Virus record (IMG/VR): IMGVR_UViG_3300010396_000059
Coordinates: 1-44,597 of that record
Origin: a virus
Reading direction: 5' to 3' (one strand)
Length of the DNA stretch: 44,597 nucleotides
Made by a program: the position numbers and the translations under genes. Under the pieces are notes generated by a model. It had not been told where the DNA came from. It did not search any database and worked only from the letters and a program-made list of their open reading frames with translations. Positions within the stretch are counted from its first letter, which is position 1. Every line of letters begins with the position of its first letter. Positions 21,588 through 32,263 of the stretch are shown here, piece by piece.

Positions 21588-24500
21588 GTGGTTCAAATCG
21601 GTGAGATCCTTGGTAGCGCGACGCTCGATTTGAATGCCGATCTTGGACCTCTCGACCGCGATCTAGCGACCGCTGAGCGTCGTGTTGCGTTGAGTGTCGC
21701 GACGATGCAGACCCTGTTGGATCGCAGTGGCGTCCAGATGGGTCAGCGGTTCGGTGCCATCGGCACGGAATATGACCGGCACCTAACACCCCCGCTCGCA
21801 AGGTTTGGGACGGCGACGGCCACGATGGCTCAACAGGTGGATGGGTCGCTTGGTCAAATGCGGATTGAGACCGCTGCGACAGCCCGCGAGCTTGAGCGCA
21901 CGGCCGCTATCGCACAAGCTGTGGCGGCAGTTGAGAGTGCGGCAGCTGAGAAGGCTTCGCGTGCGTATGCGGGGCAGGCCGCTGCGGCGAAGCTGAGCGC
22001 TAGCGAGCAAGAGACAGCAGCATTGAAGATCCGAGCCGCACAGCTCGCCCAGGCGCACTACGGCAGTTTCTACACGAGCGGCCGTCCGAGCACTCAACGT
22101 GTCCTTGAGCGCACGGTCATCGAACACGAGACTGGTGGTTCGCCCATCATGGGCGTTCGGGGCCCCGGTGGCGGTTCGATAGCCAACCCCGTTGTCGTCG
22201 TTATGGAGGCCGGGAGCCGCACGGGGTTGGGGAGCATGGCTGCGGCTGTGGGACAGTCGGCGGCTTCTGGCGATGCGCGCAGTACGACCGTGGCATCAGG
22301 TGGGACAGATGGCGGCGGTACGGCCATCGTCAGTTCGGGCGGTGCTGGAGGAGGGGGAGGCGGCACAACGGTCGTGCCTGTACCAGCTGGCGGCGGCAGT
22401 GGTGGCGGAGACGGGCGTGGGATACTAAGCAAGCTGCTGTGGGGTGGTGGTAGCGCCATCCCGTTCCTTGGCGCTGCTGCGGGCATGGGCAGCATCGGAT
22501 CGTTCGCTGGTCTCGGACCCGAGCACGTGCTCATGACGATCCTCGGTCTGGCTGGGTCTGCGACTGGAGGTCTTGCAGGAGGAGGACTACTCGCTGCTGG
22601 GGCTGCTGGACAGCTAGCGGTAGGTGGTGGTTCGGATTTCGCGGTAGTGAAGTCCACTATCGCCGATACGCAGCAGCTTGGACAGGCGTATCAGAAGGTG
22701 CAGGAAGCCGTTGGAAAGTACGGCGCTGAATCCAAGCAAGCAGCGATGGCCCAGCATGAATTGAACATGCTAATGCTCGAATTGGGCAATACGGCTGGGG
22801 TCAAGGCTGAGGTTGGGCTCGCTAAGCAGGGCGAAGCGCTAAATACTTTCTGGGACAAGGCGACATCTGGTGCTCGCGTTCAGGCGGTCAACATTCTCTC
22901 GCAAGTCCTGAAACTCGGCACTGATTATGTTCCAAGGGTCGCACAAGCTGCGGAAATGAACCTGGCGATCATCAACAAGGGACTCAAGCCCATGTTCTCC
23001 TGGCTTGAGGGTCCGGAAGGCATCGGCATTTTCAACGATCTGGAGCGCCGCTTCGAGCAGAATCTTCCGACAGCAATGCACGGGTTCTCTCAAGACCTTG
23101 AGCTTATCCTGAAGACAATTGACACAGCTTCGCAATACACGGGAGGTTTCACGGCGACGCTGGATCGTTTCTTTACTAAGTGGAACTCTCCCGCGTTCTT
23201 CGCGAAGTGGCACGATGAGATCGGACGACTGGTGGCCGACTTCCACCTGTGGCAGACCTTTCTAAAGGTACTCGGCGAAGATATCTTTGGCTTCTTTCAT
23301 GCCGATGTCGAAACAGGTCGGGGCATCGTAGAAACGATCACCCAAATGCTGGAAAAGCTGCGTGAATGGGAGAGGTCGACGGTTGGGCAAGAACGACTGC
23401 ACACTGTCTTTCAGGTGCATAAGGAAGAGGTATTGGCCCTACTGGGGCTCCTCCCACCCTTGCTCCATATCTTCAGCTCAATATATCTGACGATCTCACC
23501 CCCTTTGGTCCAAGCATTCACGGGAATCGCTGAATCGATCACATGGGTGCTCAATGGTCTTCTCAAGCTAGGCCCGGCAATGCGCGATCTGCTAGGCGTC
23601 TCCTTGGTCTTGGCCAAGCTGGGCATCCTCGTACCTACCGTTCAGGCGTTGGGTACTGCCCTTGGTGTCACGGGAGCGGCTGGGGCAGAGGCTGCCGCTG
23701 GTGCGACTGCCGCAGGGGCGGCAAACGCAAGCCTGGTAGCACCCACGATTGCCGCGACGGATGCACTGGTTGCTGAGGATGTGGCGTTTGCGGGAGGAGC
23801 CGGAGCTGGCGCTCTAGGTTCGGCGGGGTTGGCCAGTAAGGCAGCAACGGCAGACCGGGTGCTAGGGCAGTCACCCCTTCCTTCACAGATGTTTGCTGGT
23901 GCGAACGCTGCTCAAGGATTGGGGTCTAGACTAATTCGTGGGGCCGTATATGGTGGTGGGGCAGCGCTTGTTACCAATTCCGTTCTTAACGTCGCCGGGG
24001 TCAAAGGACCGGGCAATACGATCTTGTCAATGGCGGCGGCCGGCGCGGGCCTAGGTCTTGAGTTCGGGGGTCCGTGGGGTGCGGCGGCCGGTGGCCTTGC
24101 GGCTGCTGGTATTGGTGCGGCTATCACGCTGTTTAATCATAAAGCCACCGACTATGGCAAGAAGTTCGCCGACGGTTTTGTCGCTCCATTGGCTCCCATG
24201 CTCACACAGCGCACCGCCCAACAGCTAGAAACGACACTTCATAAGCAGGCCAACGCCGTCGAACAAGCTAAGAGGCCGCAGAGCGGGAAGCAGTCCCTCG
24301 AAGAAGTACTCGATCCCTTCGGGCTCGAATCCCATCACGGGAAGGCGGATCTCAACAAGGTATTTTTGGCTGAACTGCGTCAGGGCCTTGGTGCTGCTGA
24401 AGCCATGAAGTCAGCCTTTTCCGGCGTAGTCCAAAAGACTGTTCACCAATTCGTTACGGACACTGCCCAGGGCTTGAGACAACTACCGCCAGAGGCTCAA

Positions 24501-27500
24501 AAGGCGGCTGCGGAAGCAATGGTTAAGTATGCGGGGTCCTTGGAATCCGAAGGGAAGCTACCCAAGCATGCCGTGGGCAAGGTTATTACGGGCCTGGAGC
24601 AGCAGTTCCCTGAACTAGTGGCTTACTTCAGGGAACATTCATTGGTGGCGTCGGCCCAGGTTGCAGCGGCTATGAAGATGCACCAAGCAGAAACGAACCT
24701 GGCCTCATCACTGAATAATCTGCGCGCGGAATGGGGACTATTTAACCTCGACCCGGTGGTTAACGGGAAGAACTGGGTTCACAACACTAGCTTGGCGATG
24801 CAAGATTTGAGGGCGATCATCGCGACCTCCACCGGCACCGCGAAGCAGGACGCCATAAACCATCTGGAAGAGTTGGAACGCAAGAACCATGAAGTGTTCG
24901 GCAACATGGCGGCGAGCACTAAGACGAACATGGCGAAGTGGGGCCAGTTCGTAAGGGGTGGCCTTGAAGGCGCCGCTCCAGCCGCGCAGCAGGAACTCGG
25001 CAAGTTCGTTGCGCGAGTCGAAGAAGCTGAGCATCAAGGAGCGATCAGTGCGCAATTCGGCGCAAAGCTAATCGCGGAAGCAACGAACGCTGAGCTGAAG
25101 GCACTCGGCGCGAAAGAGATCCCGATCCCTTCGCTCGTACAGGGCAAGCCAAAGTCAGGTACCGTGGGCGCCCAGGGAGCAGCGTTTGGTCCCGGCTTCG
25201 CTGGTGGTGGCCTAATGCAGATCGGGAATCATGGCGAAGCGGGCTATGACACGGTTCCGATGAACATTGGTGGCCAGAATGTTGTCGTCGCGCCGGGTGA
25301 GCAGGTCGCTGTTTTCAACCGGCACCAGCTACCGATCGTGAATGCTGCACTAGGTCCTATAGGCGGTCTCGAGGGATTGTTCTCCCACGTGGACACGCCT
25401 CACTATATGGCGCAAGGTGGTCTCGTCGGAAAGATGGTCGCCGAGGCTAACAAGATCAATTCCTTGCACTACCCGTATGTATGGGGTGGCGGTCACGGTA
25501 ACTTTGACGGGCCGTACGACTGTTCTGGCGCGGTCAGTGCTGTACTGCATGCAGCAGGATTGATCGCGCAGCCCGAGGTCTCCGGTGAACTCGCGAGCTT
25601 TGGTGCGCCTGGCCCCGGTGAGGTTACGATCTATGCCAACCCTATCCACACGTTTATGAGTATCATGGGTCGCTTCTTTGGCACACATGGGTCGGAAGGC
25701 GCGGGCTGGTACGCGGGTAGCTCACTGCCAGGTTATGCAGTACGTCATGTGCCGGTCAACGCTGGTGAAGGATTGGGTGCTATCAGGACACCACAGGTGA
25801 AGGGGCCTGGGGCGATAGCGGCTCTCGCACGTGCCGGACTCGGGAAGGCTGCTGCTGCGGCTAACCGGTATCTGGAAACGCACGCTTTCGGTGCTAGCGC
25901 ACTTGGGCGCTCGGAAGCAAATATGGGCCACATGGTGCCGGGCATCATGTCGATCGAGCAACGGGCTGCTGGTATCGCTGGCTTGGCGTGGAACCCTGGG
26001 ATCGTTGCTGCGTTGCTGTCTCACGAGTCCTCTGGTGGTATCAACGAGCCGCCTACGGGCCCGTTGAGCGCGACGGGTCCCAACCAGGTGATCCCGTCAA
26101 CGTTCGCTTCTTATGCACTGGCTGGCCATAAGCAGATCTCTAATCCTTTGGATAACGCGATCGCTTCTATGCGCTATATCAAGGCTCGTTACGGGTCGCT
26201 CTCGAAGATGGCTAGCACCACGGGCTTGCTGGACGGTCATTATGTCGGTTATGCCCGAGGCGGATTGTTCTCCGGTGGCGGCCATGTTGCGCACACCGCC
26301 ACATCGAAAACGCCTAAGACGGGCAAGCCGAAGGGTGCTCGGCACGTCAAGAAGCCAGCGAAACCGAAAGCAATGTCGTTGAAGCACCTGACCTCGACGC
26401 TCGGCGCCATCCCCGGCATGACTCATATTGGTGCTGAACTCGGCCCCCAAGAAGGCACTTACAACCTGTTGGGTGACGAGGAGACACTGCTAGGCAGCAT
26501 GACATCGAACCCAGCATCGATCCTAGCGGCCGACATGCCATATCTGACCCCGACGCTCGTCGCTGGCGAGAGCATTGGTCCTGGAATGCTCGTGCCCCAC
26601 GCTGAACGCGAACTCCAGCGCGCACTACAGGCCCACGGGGAATCGCCCGGGCTGACTTTGCAAGGGTCTCTGTTGCAATGGATCGGCGGTCTCGACGATC
26701 ACCGTTTGCTCTCCGGACCCGATATCGGAGTATTGAAAAAGGATTTCGCTGGCACTGCGGGTCATACGAAGATTCAGGGGGTGCCGTTCAATGCTGGTTA
26801 TCCGGTGTTCAGGGCTCAGCAGTCCGTCCTCGAAGCCCAGAAGCGCGCCCAGGAAGCACTCGTGCATATTCAGCGCTTGGAGAAGACCCGTGCTGTCCAT
26901 TTCATCCAGCAACGCCAGTTGCGCCGTAAGTGCCTTGAAGCCCTGCTAAAGGCTGTCTATCAGCGTTACCGAAGCATTCAGAGGCGCCTAGCGCTATCGA
27001 GGACAGCTGGATTGCATCGGAGGCTGAACCAGGCAGAGGCACGTCACGCCCAGCAAGAAGCTCACCAGCGGGAAATTAGAGACGCGCAGGCTCACCGTGC
27101 GGCTTTGCGCGATGCGATCTCCTCCGAGAAGGAACTGAACCCGTGGGAACAGAACCACGCTCTACTAAGCGCGTGGCAAGCCGAAGAGCGTCATCTCGGG
27201 ACCGTCATCTCTTGGTCCCCGCCGAGCACGGCCGCGATCTCCAGCGCCCAGGAAGCACTCGAGCGCAACACGCTCCAAAACGAGCTCAAACCGCTCGGCG
27301 AACAGTTGCACCTACTCGGCGGATCGTCAACCAGTATCGGCAGTGGTGGCGAATTCGGGGTGGAGACGAAGCAGATCTCGGGGCTCAAGGTTGGGGCTAC
27401 CGAACTCGATAGCAAGATCCGTGAATCCGTGCAGAGCACGATCCCGCAACTAGAATTGAGCATTGCCGGTATCCGCGAATCGCTCGCCGAAGAGGCGGAA

Positions 27501-27899
27501 TCGGTGGCGCCCGCAATAATCCCCAGTGCTGTTGGCGAAAAGCCTGGCGAATCCGAACTCTCCTCTCTGCTGAAAACGCAGAACGAACAGCTTTCGCAGC
27601 AGCTCGCGGTCTCTCAAGCGCAATACAAAGTGCTATCGCAACTGCCTCCGTTCGCTGGCAAGTTCCATGACGGTGGTGTAGTCCCAGGGCCCATCGGTGC
27701 GGAGATGATGGCACTCGTACAAGGGGGGGAGGTCATCTCCCAGCCGGGCAGCGGGAGCTATGAGGCGCATGTGCATGTCGCTGATGGTATGGGGTGGCTG
27801 AAGGACCTGATCCGCGTTGAGGTCAAGCAAGGCACGCGCACCATGGCGCGTGCGGCCGGACGACCGTTGCCGAGCCGAGGAGGAGGACTATTCTCATGA
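21588..27899 (+). CDS. Tape measure protein with cell-wall-active domains
   Basis: 2103 aa, the longest gene, without frameshift. The N-terminus is helical (NADLGPLDRDLATAERRVAL), residues 195-290 are a Gly/Ser-rich linker, then long hydrophobic and helical regions typical of tape measures. Near residue 1290 YPYVWGGGHGNFDGPYDCSG carries the catalytic Cys layout of NlpC/P60 peptidases, with IHTFM as a possible His. Residues 1465-1550 (IVAALLSHESSGGINEPPT) resemble a lytic transglycosylase with Glu. Near the C-terminus KFHDGGVVPGPIGAEM is a common tape-measure end motif. At 0.15 nm per residue the tail would be about 315 nm. The GTG overlaps its own GGAGG, so the start may be a nearby non-standard codon. 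Confidence 0.9.
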   Translation: MVQIGEILGSATLDLNADLGPLDRDLATAERRVALSVATMQTLLDRSGVQMGQRFGAIGTEYDRHLTPPLARFGTATATMAQQVDGSLGQMRIETAATARELERTAAIAQAVAAVESAAAEKASRAYAGQAAAAKLSASEQETAALKIRAAQLAQAHYGSFYTSGRPSTQRVLERTVIEHETGGSPIMGVRGPGGGSIANPVVVVMEAGSRTGLGSMAAAVGQSAASGDARSTTVASGGTDGGGTAIVSSGGAGGGGGGTTVVPVPAGGGSGGGDGRGILSKLLWGGGSAIPFLGAAAGMGSIGSFAGLGPEHVLMTILGLAGSATGGLAGGGLLAAGAAGQLAVGGGSDFAVVKSTIADTQQLGQAYQKVQEAVGKYGAESKQAAMAQHELNMLMLELGNTAGVKAEVGLAKQGEALNTFWDKATSGARVQAVNILSQVLKLGTDYVPRVAQAAEMNLAIINKGLKPMFSWLEGPEGIGIFNDLERRFEQNLPTAMHGFSQDLELILKTIDTASQYTGGFTATLDRFFTKWNSPAFFAKWHDEIGRLVADFHLWQTFLKVLGEDIFGFFHADVETGRGIVETITQMLEKLREWERSTVGQERLHTVFQVHKEEVLALLGLLPPLLHIFSSIYLTISPPLVQAFTGIAESITWVLNGLLKLGPAMRDLLGVSLVLAKLGILVPTVQALGTALGVTGAAGAEAAAGATAAGAANASLVAPTIAATDALVAEDVAFAGGAGAGALGSAGLASKAATADRVLGQSPLPSQMFAGANAAQGLGSRLIRGAVYGGGAALVTNSVLNVAGVKGPGNTILSMAAAGAGLGLEFGGPWGAAAGGLAAAGIGAAITLFNHKATDYGKKFADGFVAPLAPMLTQRTAQQLETTLHKQANAVEQAKRPQSGKQSLEEVLDPFGLESHHGKADLNKVFLAELRQGLGAAEAMKSAFSGVVQKTVHQFVTDTAQGLRQLPPEAQKAAAEAMVKYAGSLESEGKLPKHAVGKVITGLEQQFPELVAYFREHSLVASAQVAAAMKMHQAETNLASSLNNLRAEWGLFNLDPVVNGKNWVHNTSLAMQDLRAIIATSTGTAKQDAINHLEELERKNHEVFGNMAASTKTNMAKWGQFVRGGLEGAAPAAQQELGKFVARVEEAEHQGAISAQFGAKLIAEATNAELKALGAKEIPIPSLVQGKPKSGTVGAQGAAFGPGFAGGGLMQIGNHGEAGYDTVPMNIGGQNVVVAPGEQVAVFNRHQLPIVNAALGPIGGLEGLFSHVDTPHYMAQGGLVGKMVAEANKINSLHYPYVWGGGHGNFDGPYDCSGAVSAVLHAAGLIAQPEVSGELASFGAPGPGEVTIYANPIHTFMSIMGRFFGTHGSEGAGWYAGSSLPGYAVRHVPVNAGEGLGAIRTPQVKGPGAIAALARAGLGKAAAAANRYLETHAFGASALGRSEANMGHMVPGIMSIEQRAAGIAGLAWNPGIVAALLSHESSGGINEPPTGPLSATGPNQVIPSTFASYALAGHKQISNPLDNAIASMRYIKARYGSLSKMASTTGLLDGHYVGYARGGLFSGGGHVAHTATSKTPKTGKPKGARHVKKPAKPKAMSLKHLTSTLGAIPGMTHIGAELGPQEGTYNLLGDEETLLGSMTSNPASILAADMPYLTPTLVAGESIGPGMLVPHAERELQRALQAHGESPGLTLQGSLLQWIGGLDDHRLLSGPDIGVLKKDFAGTAGHTKIQGVPFNAGYPVFRAQQSVLEAQKRAQEALVHIQRLEKTRAVHFIQQRQLRRKCLEALLKAVYQRYRSIQRRLALSRTAGLHRRLNQAEARHAQQEAHQREIRDAQAHRAALRDAISSEKELNPWEQNHALLSAWQAEERHLGTVISWSPPSTAAISSAQEALERNTLQNELKPLGEQLHLLGGSSTSIGSGGEFGVETKQISGLKVGATELDSKIRESVQSTIPQLELSIAGIRESLAEEAESVAPAIIPSAVGEKPGESELSSLLKTQNEQLSQQLAVSQAQYKVLSQLPPFAGKFHDGGVVPGPIGAEMMALVQGGEVISQPGSGSYEAHVHVADGMGWLKDLIRVEVKQGTRTMARAAGRPLPSRGGGLFS

Positions 27900-29794
27900 G
27901 TAGTTTTGCCCTGGCGATCGATCCGCCGACAGTCATCAGCGGCCGAACAGAATTGAAGCTCAACAGCGGCGCTATCCAAACCACAAACGCTGGCGTGGAC
28001 TTCGGTGAAGCCGCCGTTGCTCAATACATGTCCGAACAGCGTTATGGTCAGACCCCGGTGTCATACCGGGTTCCCAACAGGACTATCACGATCCCTCTTG
28101 TTGTCGGTGCCAAGGCTAATGGCACTGTGGCGGAAGAGGAGGACGCGCGTCGAGAACTCAACGAAAAGGTCGCGCTCTTGCAACGCCAGGGCGGCGTACT
28201 ATTGCGTCAGCGCGAAGGCGCAGAACCCTTGTATGCAGACATCGTGGACGCAATACTGACATTGCCTGATGTTTACGGAGAGACTGGGGGCGTGGAGCCT
28301 AACGTCTCCCTGAAGCTTGAATGTCTACCCGACTTTTATGGTGAAGAGATCACCCTCGACACTGTCGAACAGACCGGTCAAATCGTGCAAGTACTACAGC
28401 AGGCCGCCAAACAGGCTGTTATTGCGGGCGACTATCCGGCACGTACTCGGATTGTCCTGACGGAGAAGGCGAAACACGACCAGCTTGGGATGTTGTGGGG
28501 ATTCCGCTCAAGTCACTACGACTCTGCGTCTACGGCTGCACTGTTCTTCGACGCAAAGAATCTCACACCGATTAATGGGGCGGAAACTGAATTGATCGCG
28601 GAAGGAGAAGAAGGCACTTACAGTGGTCATTGGCTGGTACTGGAAAAACCGGAACCGGAACTTTGGCACCCATTCATGACTACCGATATCCTCACCGGCA
28701 CTAAACCATTGACGCACATCGGCTCCTTCCGGATGTGGGGGCGTGTATGGGCTGCGGAAGTTGGAATGAAGCTCAGGCTTGCGTGGTCGCTTGACGATGC
28801 AATCGTACCAACGTACAACGCGGCGGTCACGCTGGATACGAGAGAAAAATTTCAGTTCGTGGATCTGGGCGAAGTCAGAATCCCCCAGCCGCCTGTCGGT
28901 GAACATTGGTGGCGCGGGCTGTTGCAGGTGAACACTGGGTCGGTCTCACACTTAGTGGCTGTAGACCGCCTCTGGTTGCAGCCTGTGGATGATGGAGCGG
29001 GAAGGCTGCGGGCAATCTCAACTCCTTCTTCCACGTTGCTTGGGCCATCGAGGCTACCGAGTGAACCGGCTAATGTCGGAGAAGGCACCTCTTGGAATAC
29101 TCCGGCGGGAGTAATCGAAATCGGCGGTAGAAGCGTGGTAGGCAACCCATTTGGTTCCAGTTTTACCAAAACTAAGGTTCTGCGACTATTGAAATCCAGC
29201 TTCGGTATTCCGGAAGCGGCGACGATCACGGGCGTCGAAGTATTGTCCCCACGTATAATAACCTATCGAGCCAGCCTTACTGCACAACTATATAAGGCAT
29301 CGACGCTTGTAGGCAGTACGCATACTATAGAAGGCAAAGAAGTCAAAGAAGTCAAAGTAGGCAGTTCATCGGACCTATGGGGCACCACTTGGACGCCAGC
29401 GCAGATTAACTCGGCTGGTTTCGGTGTGGGCTTCGTCGCCAGTGGACCCGGCAGTGTCTGTCTGGTGGAAATCTTTGGACTAGTAACAGTCAGAGTCTAT
29501 TATTCATATAGCTCGGGCGCCCTCACTGAGGATGCCGTCCTATACTCTGAACGCCAAAGCGAGGTGCGCTTCGACGGAGCCTACCGTGAGGACACGGCGA
29601 CCGGAGCGTACGTAGGGGTATCCCAGGTAACGGGAGACCTGCCGCGTATGCCGCCATCGGGTCTGGAGGGTCGTGCAGTCGAGCTGTTCGTAAAGAACAC
29701 GCGCGGCGATCTCACTCCCGAAAAGGCGGATGCTGGAATCGACAAACTCAGCGCACAGGTCAAGTACCGGCCCTGCTATCTCGGCCGCATATAA
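27896..29794 (+). CDS. Distal tail/minor tail protein
   Basis: 632 aa, ATGA overlap with the tape measure. The N-terminal 140 residues (YRVPNRTITIPLVVGAKANG then EEEDARRELNEKVALLQRQG) follow the actinophage distal tail layout that caps the tube tip. The central and C-terminal parts are beta-rich (LWLQPVDDGAGRLRAISTPS) and may form galectin- or lectin-like modules. The position directly after the tape measure supports the call. Confidence 0.7.
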   Translation: MSSFALAIDPPTVISGRTELKLNSGAIQTTNAGVDFGEAAVAQYMSEQRYGQTPVSYRVPNRTITIPLVVGAKANGTVAEEEDARRELNEKVALLQRQGGVLLRQREGAEPLYADIVDAILTLPDVYGETGGVEPNVSLKLECLPDFYGEEITLDTVEQTGQIVQVLQQAAKQAVIAGDYPARTRIVLTEKAKHDQLGMLWGFRSSHYDSASTAALFFDAKNLTPINGAETELIAEGEEGTYSGHWLVLEKPEPELWHPFMTTDILTGTKPLTHIGSFRMWGRVWAAEVGMKLRLAWSLDDAIVPTYNAAVTLDTREKFQFVDLGEVRIPQPPVGEHWWRGLLQVNTGSVSHLVAVDRLWLQPVDDGAGRLRAISTPSSTLLGPSRLPSEPANVGEGTSWNTPAGVIEIGGRSVVGNPFGSSFTKTKVLRLLKSSFGIPEAATITGVEVLSPRIITYRASLTAQLYKASTLVGSTHTIEGKEVKEVKVGSSSDLWGTTWTPAQINSAGFGVGFVASGPGSVCLVEIFGLVTVRVYYSYSSGALTEDAVLYSERQSEVRFDGAYREDTATGAYVGVSQVTGDLPRMPPSGLEGRAVELFVKNTRGDLTPEKADAGIDKLSAQVKYRPCYLGRI

Positions 29795-29813
29795 TTAAGA
29801 GAAAGGGTTTAGG

Positions 29814-30527
29814 ATGGGATCACCAAGGACGCCTGGTACGGGCGAGACTATCGCTTCCGACGTACAGCCTTCTGGTTATCATAAAGAAGGTGAGAAAGCC
29901 CAGGGTGTCGGAGGAATGGTCTGGGATGGCACAGGATGGATTCCCGCTGCCCAGGCTGTAGGTGCGAATAGTCCCCAGTCACACCTGGGAATGGCCGCCG
30001 TCGTCCCGCAATTGATGAACACCGAAGGCAAGCTCGTTCCCATGGAGAATGCCCAAACGCTGCCAGATAACTCCACTGGTCAAAATATACCTGAGACTGC
30101 GATCGGTCTTTGTAATGAAGAAGGGAATTTTGATCAGCAACGCAATAATCAGGGTCCTGTACAAATCTTCAATCCCGAAGCGAGAACCAAAGCTATACTA
30201 TCGGCTCCGCTGGTAAATTATAATGCTCGCGGCATACAGATTGACCTAGGGATCACGGCGGCAGGCAGTGGCCATTTGATTCTTTCTGTACTGGGGATAC
30301 ATGGTAACACCGCCATGCCATCCATCTCTCCGATCACGGGCATACTTAATCACATATTCACCATCTATCCCGGTATCGCTCAAATCCCCGAACCCGTAGG
30401 AGGAGTAGTGGCGGGCACTTCATGGGCGACCATAAGCGGGGTTATCGGTAGGCAGTTCTATATTGAGGTTGTTCCTTCGGAAGAAGTCTCTTGGACATAC
30501 TCATTGGCCTATCAGCTAATTCTCTAG
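29814..30527 (+). CDS. Minor tail protein, function unknown
   Basis: 237 aa with AGAAAGGG ribosome binding site. Starts with a flexible Gly/Thr segment, then GGMVWDGTGWIPAAQAVGAN, a pattern seen in tail tip proteins, and ends in beta strands (RQFYIEVVPSEEVSWTYSLA). It is placed between the distal tail and the baseplate hub-like gene, so it is probably a virion component at the tail tip. No enzymatic motif is visible. Confidence 0.6.
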   Translation: MGSPRTPGTGETIASDVQPSGYHKEGEKAQGVGGMVWDGTGWIPAAQAVGANSPQSHLGMAAVVPQLMNTEGKLVPMENAQTLPDNSTGQNIPETAIGLCNEEGNFDQQRNNQGPVQIFNPEARTKAILSAPLVNYNARGIQIDLGITAAGSGHLILSVLGIHGNTAMPSISPITGILNHIFTIYPGIAQIPEPVGGVVAGTSWATISGVIGRQFYIEVVPSEEVSWTYSLAYQLIL

Positions 30528-30536
30528 GGGCCCGCA

Positions 30537-32261
30537 ATGACGCTCCTACTGCTGCTAGACGAACCGCCTGATCCTGCGCCAACAGGGGCATCCTATATCG
30601 AGGGTATCCGCGAGCGTCCACCGCTTCGACTCAATATAGACGTGGAGTCTCCCGACGGCAGACATTCTCGTTGGGCGTGGGATGACCCGAACCCAGCGAA
30701 TGTACCGATGAGCTTGTCTTTCAGTTCAACGATGCCCGGCGGCTTTGAGCGCATGACGTGTTCGCTGGAGCGTGACCCGCGATTGAACTATCCCGATCTC
30801 GCGGAGCTCTCCACCATCACGGTCCAGGGTGCAGGTGGGGATATTGCTTGGCAGGGACGATTGGAGAAGACCCCGGACACGGGTGGCTTCCAGGCACAAG
30901 TCTCGCCTGAAGCGGTCGGTTGGCAAGCACATCTCGAAGACGATAATTCGGCACGAGAAATTTATGTCGACCGGGAACTGTCGCGCTGGGAAGACATGAG
31001 TCTCACGCGGAAGATCGAAATGACCGAAGCGAGAGCACTATTCTCACCATCCACGGTAGGCGGCACGGGGGCCGTGGAGACTGGCCTAACGGGCTCATGG
31101 ACGACGGCCAGCGCACTATGCGATGCCTGGTATGACGCGCGTGGGATTAGCATCGGCGAAGTTTATGCCTGGTGGGAACGCATGGGTAACGCCATCGATC
31201 CCAAAAGCGAAGCGTGGGAATTGTGGGACTGGGAGGTATCGCTCTCATCCGTTGACCATACGAACGGTAGTATCCGCAGCGGAAATTTGCGTGCGGCAGG
31301 TCCGAGCTCCGTATCCGTTTCTGGATCGGCCGGTATGACGCACGCGATCCTCAGCCTCTTTTACGGTAACACTGGCGGTGAAGAAGGCTTGCTGTACGCG
31401 ATCAACTGGCCAGTGGTCGCCGTATATGGCATGCATGGACTACAGCTCGTTGGTGTTAACAGCAATACAGAAGCGAAGGGCGTCCTAGCGTCCGATGTTC
31501 TCGCTCATGCGCTCAGTCGTTGGGCACCAAAGCTTGCGTTCACGACCGGCCCGGAAGGCTCTATCAAGCCCTCATCGTTCGTGATCCCACAACTCGCGTT
31601 TCTTGAACCGACCACGGTCGCTGAAATCCTTAAGCAATCCATCCGTTTTGAGCTTCAGGACTGGGCTGTGTGGGAGGGTCCGAGGTTCTATATGAATCCG
31701 CGTGGGGAAGGCGGCAAAGAATGGCGAGCGCGCGTCGGTCCGGCTCAGCTACAGGAGGCTGGACCGCAGGTTGCGCGATTGTGGAACGGGGTCGTGGTCA
31801 CTTACACCGATACAACTGGCGTGACGCGCACTGCGGGTCCCCTCAATTCGGGAATGAACACGACATCCTCGCTACTCGAAGACACTAACCCTGAAAACCC
31901 GTTGAACGAAGCAGGGATCAAACGGTGGGCGGCACTCACGATGGGCACTAGCACCGCAGCCGGTGCCGAACAGGTGGGTGCCATCTTCCTACGTGAATCG
32001 AAAGCGCTCGAAACATCGGGTCAAGCTACCCTCGTGGGTCATGTCGAAGATGAAGCTGGGGTGCTATGTCCCGCATGGAAAGTCAAGGCCGGGGATACAG
32101 TCTCGTTCGTTGATGCCTCCGACTCGTCGCCGCGCAGAATCGTCAACGCCTCCTACGACGATCCGACTAAGACCACTACGGTCCAGCTAGACCAGCCGCC
32201 CGACAGTCTTCAAGCACTGCTGGAACGCTTGTCGGTCGTGCTGGCGCCCCTGGGTCTCTAG
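30537..32261 (+). CDS. Tail tip/hub-like minor tail protein
   Basis: 574 aa. The N-terminal part (RWAWDDPNPANVPMSLSFSS then TMPGGFERMTCSLERD) and AWQGRLEKTPDTGGFQAQVS are typical of actinophage minor tail proteins that build the tail tip after the distal tail protein. The C-terminal part (CPAWKVKAGDTVSFVDASDS) is a small beta module. It is the last rightward structural gene; convergent leftward genes begin 3 bases later, and no terminator is visible between them. Confidence 0.7.
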   Translation: MTLLLLLDEPPDPAPTGASYIEGIRERPPLRLNIDVESPDGRHSRWAWDDPNPANVPMSLSFSSTMPGGFERMTCSLERDPRLNYPDLAELSTITVQGAGGDIAWQGRLEKTPDTGGFQAQVSPEAVGWQAHLEDDNSAREIYVDRELSRWEDMSLTRKIEMTEARALFSPSTVGGTGAVETGLTGSWTTASALCDAWYDARGISIGEVYAWWERMGNAIDPKSEAWELWDWEVSLSSVDHTNGSIRSGNLRAAGPSSVSVSGSAGMTHAILSLFYGNTGGEEGLLYAINWPVVAVYGMHGLQLVGVNSNTEAKGVLASDVLAHALSRWAPKLAFTTGPEGSIKPSSFVIPQLAFLEPTTVAEILKQSIRFELQDWAVWEGPRFYMNPRGEGGKEWRARVGPAQLQEAGPQVARLWNGVVVTYTDTTGVTRTAGPLNSGMNTTSSLLEDTNPENPLNEAGIKRWAALTMGTSTAAGAEQVGAIFLRESKALETSGQATLVGHVEDEAGVLCPAWKVKAGDTVSFVDASDSSPRRIVNASYDDPTKTTTVQLDQPPDSLQALLERLSVVLAPLGL

Positions 32262-32263
32262 GG

